A DNA stretch of 64,000 nucleotides, taken from contig CAKTFW010000003.1 of the NCBI GenBank assembly GCA_934561175.1, positions 1-64,000 of the forward strand, read 5' to 3'. The notes beneath the pieces were generated by a model. The model did no database searches. It was given only the letters and a program-made list of their open reading frames with translations, and was not told the DNA's origin. A program made the position numbers and the translations under genes. Shown piece by piece: positions 59,467 to 64,000 of the stretch; the stretch's first letter is position 1, and every line of letters begins with the position of its first letter. The DNA comes from an uncultured Oscillospiraceae bacterium. Lineage in GTDB: Bacteria > Bacillota > Clostridia > Oscillospirales > Oscillospiraceae.

Positions 59467-60834
59467 ATGGCATTTGAAGGCCTGACCGAAAAACTCTCCG
59501 GCGTATTCAAACGGCTGCGCAGCAAAGGCCGCCTGACGGAGGCCGATGTCAAAGCTGCAATGCGGGAAATCCGCCTGGCGCTGTTGGAGGCCGATGTCAG
59601 CTACAAGGTCGTCAAGGACTTTGTCAAAGACACCACCGAGCGCTGCGTCGGCGCCGATGTGCTGGAGAGTCTGACCCCCGCCCAGATGATCGTCAAGATT
59701 GTCAACCAATCCCTGACGGAGCTGATGGGCAGCGAAAATCAAAAATTAACCATCGCGTCCAAGCCCCCTACAGTTGTGATGCTGGTGGGTCTGCAGGGCG
59801 CCGGTAAAACAACCAACGGCGCAAAGCTCGCAGGCTATATGAAACGGCAGGGCAAGCGCCCGCTGCTCGTCGCCTGCGATGTATACCGTCCGGCCGCCAT
59901 CCGGCAGTTGGAAATCGTCGGTGAAAAGCTGGAGATCCCGGTGTTCCAGATGGGGCAAGGAAATCCAGTGGACATTGCAAAGGCCGCGCTGGTTCACGCG
60001 GAAAAGCACGGCAACGATATGGTATTTCTGGACACCGCCGGTCGGCTGCATGTGGATGAAGCCCTGATGCAGGAACTGCAGGCCATTAAGGACGCCGTAC
60101 ACCCGGATGAAATCCTGCTGGTGGTCGACGCAATGACCGGCCAGGACGCCGTCAATGTGGCACAGAGCTTTAACGACCAACTGGACATCAACGGCGTGAT
60201 GCTGACCAAGCTCGACGGCGACGCCCGCGGCGGCGCAGCGCTTTCGGTCAAAGCTGTCACCGGAAAGCCGATCAAGTTCGCCGGTATCGGCGAAAAGCTG
60301 GAAGATATTGAGCCGTTCCATCCCGACCGCATGGCCTCCCGTATTCTCGGCATGGGCGATGTGCTGACGCTGATTGAAAAGGCCGAAGCCGCCTTTGATC
60401 AGAAGAAAGCCGCAGAGCTGGAGCAGAAGCTCCGCTCCAGCAAGTTTACCCTGCAGGATTATTACGACCAGCTCGTCCAGCTCAAAAGTATGGGCAACCT
60501 GCAGGATGTACTTGGCATGATGCCCGGTATGGGCAACCTGAAAAATGTGGAGATTGATGAGAAAGCCATGGCGCGTACCGAGGCGCTGATCCTCTCCATG
60601 ACCCCCTATGAGCGGGAAAATCCCGCTGTGCTGAACCACAGCCGCAAGCGCCGCGTCGCAGCCGGTGCAGGCGCCAGTGTGGAAGAGCTGAACCGGCTGC
60701 TCAAACAGTTTGCCGCCATGCAGACGCTGGTCAAGCAGATGTCCGGCCCCGGCGCCAAGAAAAAGCTGAAAGGCCTGTCCAAAATGGGCGGTCTCGGCGG
60801 CATGGGCGGCGGCTTCCGCTTCCCCGGCATGTAA
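59467..60834 (+). CDS. ffh: Signal recognition particle protein Ffh
   Basis: 455 residues. N domain, GTPase G domain with GLQGAGKTT (108-116), DTAGRL and TKLDGD, and a methionine-rich M domain ending in Gly/Met-rich GGLGGMGGGFRFPGM. Binds signal sequences and SRP RNA. ATG at 59467 after AAAGGAG. Confidence 0.98.
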   Translation: MAFEGLTEKLSGVFKRLRSKGRLTEADVKAAMREIRLALLEADVSYKVVKDFVKDTTERCVGADVLESLTPAQMIVKIVNQSLTELMGSENQKLTIASKPPTVVMLVGLQGAGKTTNGAKLAGYMKRQGKRPLLVACDVYRPAAIRQLEIVGEKLEIPVFQMGQGNPVDIAKAALVHAEKHGNDMVFLDTAGRLHVDEALMQELQAIKDAVHPDEILLVVDAMTGQDAVNVAQSFNDQLDINGVMLTKLDGDARGGAALSVKAVTGKPIKFAGIGEKLEDIEPFHPDRMASRILGMGDVLTLIEKAEAAFDQKKAAELEQKLRSSKFTLQDYYDQLVQLKSMGNLQDVLGMMPGMGNLKNVEIDEKAMARTEALILSMTPYERENPAVLNHSRKRRVAAGAGASVEELNRLLKQFAAMQTLVKQMSGPGAKKKLKGLSKMGGLGGMGGGFRFPGM

Positions 60835-60895
60835 CAAGTTCGCTAAGCCACAGGCTTTCCGATAGATTTTGAAATTTTTATGTGAGGTGAACCCC

Positions 60896-61138
60896 ATGGT
60901 AAAGATCAGACTCCGCAGAATGGGTGCGAAGAAGACTCCTTTCTACCGCATCGTTGTCGCTGACTCCCGCAGCCCCCGCGACGGCCGCTGCATCGAAGAG
61001 ATCGGCACTTATGATCCGCTGACCAACCCGGCTACCGTGAAAGTTGACGCCGACAAGGTCAAGGCCTGGATCCAGAACGGCGCTCAGCCCACCGACACCG
61101 TTCGTGGCCTGCTGAAGAAGAACGGCATCATCGAATAA
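60896..61138 (+). CDS. rpsP: 30S ribosomal protein S16
   Basis: 80 residues: MVKIRLRRMGAKKTPFYRIV, GRCIEEIGTYDP. ATG at 60896 after GAGGTGA; short in-frame extension upstream is not coding. Confidence 0.98.
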   Translation: MVKIRLRRMGAKKTPFYRIVVADSRSPRDGRCIEEIGTYDPLTNPATVKVDADKVKAWIQNGAQPTDTVRGLLKKNGIIE

Positions 61139-61150
61139 GGAAGTGCGCTG

Positions 61151-61378
61151 ATGAAGGATCTCCTGCTTTATATCGCCAAAAACCTGGTGGATAACCCCGA
61201 CCAGGTCACGGTAAACGAGATCGACGGTGAGGAAACCGTGCTGGAGCTTCGGGTCGCACCCGAAGACATGGGCAAGGTCATTGGCCGTCAGGGACGGATC
61301 GCCCGCGAAATTCGCGCCGTGATCAAGTCTGTCGCACAGCGGCAGGGGAAAAAGGTTACGGTGGAAATCGTCGACTGA
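61151..61378 (+). CDS. khpA: KH-domain RNA-binding protein KhpA
   Basis: 75 residues with one KH motif (GKVIGRQGRIAREIRAVIKS). Usual position between rpsP and rimM. Binds RNA with KhpB and affects cell shape in other Firmicutes. Confidence 0.95.
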   Translation: MKDLLLYIAKNLVDNPDQVTVNEIDGEETVLELRVAPEDMGKVIGRQGRIAREIRAVIKSVAQRQGKKVTVEIVD

Positions 61379-61381
61379 CCC

Positions 61382-61417
61382 AAATGCGTGGCTATTTGAT
61401 AGCCGCGCATTTTTTCT
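61382..61417 (+). terminator. Terminator between khpA and rimM
   Basis: AAATGCGTGGCTA (61382-61394), loop TTTGA, TAGCCGCGCATTT (61400-61412), T-run. Splits the operon. Confidence 0.88.
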
Positions 61418-61446
61418 GCCCATCGGCACGCCGTCTTATTTTTATA

Positions 61447-61475
61447 TTGGAAACCGCGCGCCGGATTGCTATAAT
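61447..61475 (+). promoter_or_regulatory. Promoter of rimM-trmD
   Basis: TTGGAA (61447-61452), 17 bases, TATAAT (61470-61475). Confidence 0.72.
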
Positions 61476-61500
61476 AGATCCAAACAACAGGAGGCATAGC

Positions 61501-62001
61501 ATGGAACAATCACTTTTACAGGCTGGCAAGGTGGTCAGCACCCATGGCATCCGTGGTGAAATTAAAATTCTGCCTTGGGCGGACGGACCGGAATTTCTGC
61601 TGAATTTTGAAACGCTGTATCTCGACGGTACCCCTTATACCGTCACCGCTGCGCGGGTGCAGAAGGGCTGCGTTGTCTGTCATCTCGCCGGTGTGGATGA
61701 TGTCACCGCTGCGCAAACGCTGCGGAATCAAATCGTCTGCATCGACCGCAGCGAGGCCCAGCTGGAAACGGGCGCGTTCTTCATCGCCGATCTGATCGGC
61801 CTTCCCGTCTATGAGGAAGACGGCACGGCGCTTGGAGCTGTACGGGAGGTCATTCCGATGCCCGCAGGCGATGTTCTGGTGGTGCGGGGCGAAAGGGAGT
61901 ATCAGATTCCCAATGTCCGTGCGTTTGTGCGGGAAATCTCCATGGAAGACCGGCGGATTACCGTCCATCTGATTGAGGGGCTGCAGACCGATGCGAATTG
62001 A
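61501..62001 (+). CDS. rimM: Ribosome maturation factor RimM
   Basis: 166 residues: QAGKVVSTHGIRGEIKILPW N-domain and PRC-barrel (IADLIGLPVYEEDGTALGAV, RAFVREISMEDRRITVHLIE). 30S assembly factor. AGGAGG upstream; overlaps trmD by 11 bases. Confidence 0.96.
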   Translation: MEQSLLQAGKVVSTHGIRGEIKILPWADGPEFLLNFETLYLDGTPYTVTAARVQKGCVVCHLAGVDDVTAAQTLRNQIVCIDRSEAQLETGAFFIADLIGLPVYEEDGTALGAVREVIPMPAGDVLVVRGEREYQIPNVRAFVREISMEDRRITVHLIEGLQTDAN

Positions 62002-62767
62002 TATTATGACGCTGTTCTCCGATACCGTGGGCGATATGATGAACGAGAGCATCCTGGGCCGCGCCCAGGAGCGTAACCTGATCCGCATCGAAGCACACCA
62101 GATCCGGGATTATACCACCAACAAACAGAATCAGGTGGACGACTACCCCTACGGGGGCGGCCGCGGCGCCGTCATGCAGGCCGATCCGCTCTATAACTGC
62201 TGGACCCATTTGTGCGACGAGGCCGGCGGTCCGGTGCACACCATCTATATGAGTCCCGCCGGGAAAACCTTTACCCAGAACGACGCCAAGCGGCTTCTGC
62301 AGTATGACAATCTGATTCTTGTCTGCGGCCACTATGAGGGAATCGACGAGCGCTTTATTGAAGAATGCGTCGACGAAGAGCTGTCCCTTGGCGATTTTGT
62401 ACTGACTGGCGGCGAAATTCCGGCGATGGCCGTAGCCGACGCAGTAGCCCGGATGGTGCCCGGCGTCCTCGCCGATCCGGAGTGCTTTGAGGATGAAAGC
62501 CACTACAACGGGATGCTGGAATACCCGCAATACAGCCGTCCGGAAATCTGGCACGGTCTGGCCGTACCCGCAATTCTCCGCTCCGGCCATCACGAAAATA
62601 TCAGAAAATGGCGGCGAAAGCAGTCGATTCTGCGCACCAGAACCCGCCGTCCGGATCTGTATGAAAAGCTGGACCTTTCCAGCAAGCAGGACAAGAAGCT
62701 TTTACGGGAATTGGAGGAAGAATATGGATCAGGCAATTGCAACCCTGAAGCAGTGGATTGCGGATAG
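61991..62767 (+). CDS. trmD: tRNA (guanine-N1)-methyltransferase
   Basis: 258 residues. SPOUT knot motifs VDDYPYGGGRGAVMQADPL, LVCGHYEGIDERFIE and LSLGDFVLTGGE. Methylates G37. The last 15 codons overlap the sirtuin gene by 44 bases, so the C-terminus is probably extended. Confidence 0.96.
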   Translation: MRIDIMTLFSDTVGDMMNESILGRAQERNLIRIEAHQIRDYTTNKQNQVDDYPYGGGRGAVMQADPLYNCWTHLCDEAGGPVHTIYMSPAGKTFTQNDAKRLLQYDNLILVCGHYEGIDERFIEECVDEELSLGDFVLTGGEIPAMAVADAVARMVPGVLADPECFEDESHYNGMLEYPQYSRPEIWHGLAVPAILRSGHHENIRKWRRKQSILRTRTRRPDLYEKLDLSSKQDKKLLRELEEEYGSGNCNPEAVDCG

Positions 62768-63440
62768 CGACAATATCGTCTTTTTCGGCGGCGCGGGTGT
62801 CTCTACAGAGTCCGGTATCAAGGATTTCCGCAGTGTGGACGGCCTGTACTCGATGAAGTTCCGCTATCCGCCGGAAACGATGCTGAGTCATTCCTTCTAT
62901 GAGACCCACACGCAGGAATTTTTCGACTTCTACCGGGATAAGCTGCTGCCGCTGGATTTCGAGCCGAATGCGGCGCACAAAAAGCTGGCCGAGCTGGAAC
63001 AGGCTGGAAAACTTCGCGCCATTGTCACGCAGAATGTGGATGGCCTGCACACCAAAGCCGGTTCCAAAAAAGTCTACGAGCTGCATGGTTCCTGCTACCG
63101 CAATTACTGCACCCGCTGCGGAAAATTCTACGGTCCGGAATTCATCCGCGACAGTGTTGGGATTCCCCGCTGCAGCTGCGGCGGCATCGTCAAGCCCGAT
63201 GTGGTGCTCTACGAAGAGGGACTGGATCAGGAATGTATCGAGGGTGCGGTCCGCGCCATTGCCGCGGCTGAGGTACTGATTGTCGGCGGCACCAGCCTGA
63301 CCGTCTATCCGGCTGCCGGATTGCTGCAGTACTACCGCGGCAACAAGCTGGTACTGATTAACCGGGATCCAACCAGCGCCGATCATTCGGCAAATCTCAC
63401 AATTCACGCCCCCATTGGTGAAGTTTTTTCACAAATTTAA
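62724..63440 (+). CDS. NAD-dependent deacetylase (sirtuin)
   Basis: 238 residues. FFGGAGVSTESGIKDFRS (NAD), TQNVDGLHTKAG, ELHGS (catalytic His) and a Cys4 zinc site CTRCG...CSCGG. Removes acyl groups from lysines. GGAGGA upstream within trmD. Confidence 0.95.
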   Translation: MDQAIATLKQWIADSDNIVFFGGAGVSTESGIKDFRSVDGLYSMKFRYPPETMLSHSFYETHTQEFFDFYRDKLLPLDFEPNAAHKKLAELEQAGKLRAIVTQNVDGLHTKAGSKKVYELHGSCYRNYCTRCGKFYGPEFIRDSVGIPRCSCGGIVKPDVVLYEEGLDQECIEGAVRAIAAAEVLIVGGTSLTVYPAAGLLQYYRGNKLVLINRDPTSADHSANLTIHAPIGEVFSQI

Positions 63441-63451
63441 CACAACATGAT

Positions 63452-63479
63452 TGACAAATGCCCCCTACCCGCTAAAATC
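63452..63479 (+). promoter_or_regulatory. Promoter of the dehydrogenase gene
   Basis: TTGACA (63452-63457), 16 bases, TAAAAT (63474-63479). Confidence 0.78.
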
Positions 63480-63518
63480 TAGGGTAGTTACGAAATTACC
63501 AACAACGGAGGAGTTTTG

Positions 63519-64000
63519 ATGGGAAAATTTAAGGTCGTTATCACAGACCGCGAATATGAAAATATTGATAATGAGCTGCGTATTCTGAAAGAAATCGACG
63601 CCGATGTCTACGACTATCAGCTGCGCGATCCGAAAGAGATTGTAAAGGTTGCTGCCGATGCAGACGCTGTCATCTTCCAGTATGCCAACATCAACCGGGC
63701 GCTGATTGAGCAGATGCCCAAGTGCAAAATTATTGCAAAATACGCCACCGGCACCGACGGTGTGGATATTGACGCCGCTACGGAGCACGGTATTTACTAT
63801 ACAAATGTCATGGACTACTGCACCGATGAGGTCTCCGACCATGCTGTCGCCATGATTCTGGCACATTCCCGCAGCCTGTTTACCTACAGCCGCTATGTGG
63901 CCGGCGGAAACTGGTACGGCAAGCCGAAGAAGGTACATCGCCTGCGCGACCAGATTATCGGCGTTGTCGGCTTTGGCCGGATCGCCCGCGCCGTCGTATC
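63519..64000 (+). CDS. D-isomer-specific 2-hydroxyacid dehydrogenase, N-terminal part
   Basis: First 160 codons only; runs off the right edge. Catalytic-domain blocks KIIAKYATGTDGVDIDAATE and VMDYCTDEVSDHAVAMIL, then the start of the NAD fold IIGVVGFGRIARAVV. Family reduces 2-oxoacids (phosphoglycerate, hydroxypyruvate, others); substrate cannot be told. Starts at ATG 63519 after GGAGGAG. Confidence 0.9.
   Translation, partial: MGKFKVVITDREYENIDNELRILKEIDADVYDYQLRDPKEIVKVAADADAVIFQYANINRALIEQMPKCKIIAKYATGTDGVDIDAATEHGIYYTNVMDYCTDEVSDHAVAMILAHSRSLFTYSRYVAGGNWYGKPKKVHRLRDQIIGVVGFGRIARAVV

Noticed and set aside
1..64000. tRNA, rRNA, CRISPR arrays, insertion sequences, prophage or integrase genes
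   Set aside because: I looked for these by eye on both strands and saw none; a tRNA or covariance-model scan was not possible.

Overview
The window looks like a chromosome segment of an anaerobic, gut-type Clostridia, most likely order Oscillospirales. The family is not certain; a Butyricicoccus/Agathobaculum-like butyrate producer would fit. The evidence is: GC-rich DNA with strong AGGAGG ribosome sites and sigma-A promoters (TTGACA-17-TATAAT type); Firmicutes gene orders (gdpP-rplI-dnaB, tilS-hpt-ftsH, ylxM-ffh-rpsP-khpA-rimM-trmD); a T-box and a THF riboswitch; S-layer homology (SLH) and dockerin proteins; and a CoA-transferase with the signature of butyryl-CoA:acetate CoA-transferase. I saw no tRNA, rRNA, CRISPR array, transposase or prophage.

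Layout. 1-5.8 kb: carAB (carB cut by the window edge), a DUF421/DUF4363 membrane pair, nrdR, an RraA-like protein, small proteins and a DNA-deoxyinosine glycosylase. 6-11.8 kb: a leftward operon xpaC-telA-lemA-like-TPM protein followed by the butyrate CoA-transferase, and an acyltransferase. 11.9-28.7 kb: scattered branched-chain amino acid genes (ilvA; ilvBN under a T-box whose specifier reads as GUC/Val; ilvC; ilvD divergent from a GntR/FadR regulator) mixed with rpe, a TrkA/TrkH potassium system, a YtvI-like permease, a repetitive Cys-rich small protein and a MATE pump. 28.7-41.6 kb: housekeeping genes (EamA permease, nucleosidase, patatin, RNase J, GdpP, rplI, dnaB, tilS, hpt, ftsH). 41.6-51.5 kb: the most unusual region, four secreted or surface proteins. 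A leftward operon encodes two BspA-type leucine-rich-repeat proteins and an SLH protein, and a divergent gene encodes a large subtilisin-like protease. Three of the four end in a dockerin preceded by a cohesin-like beta module. The fourth has a cohesin-like module joined to three SLH repeats. 51.5-59 kb: a THF-riboswitch-controlled folT, azlCD, a split chromate transporter with a small membrane protein and birA, and an SLH phosphodiester-glycosidase protein. 59-64 kb: the SRP/ribosome-maturation operon, a sirtuin and the start of a 2-hydroxyacid dehydrogenase.

How it fits together. The 41.6-51.5 kb cluster reads as a small cellulosome-like surface assembly built from adhesion (LRR) and proteolysis modules rather than glycoside hydrolases, held on the wall by SLH repeats; this is inference from domain order. 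The ilv genes are controlled by at least two different means (tRNA sensing for ilvBN, probably a GntR operator for ilvD), and the azlCD exporter lies elsewhere in the window. Several control elements are visible: the two riboswitches, a probable 60-nt small RNA with its own promoter and terminator, duplicated inverted repeats around the ylxM-ffh promoter, and paired GTTAG palindromes around the surface-operon promoter.
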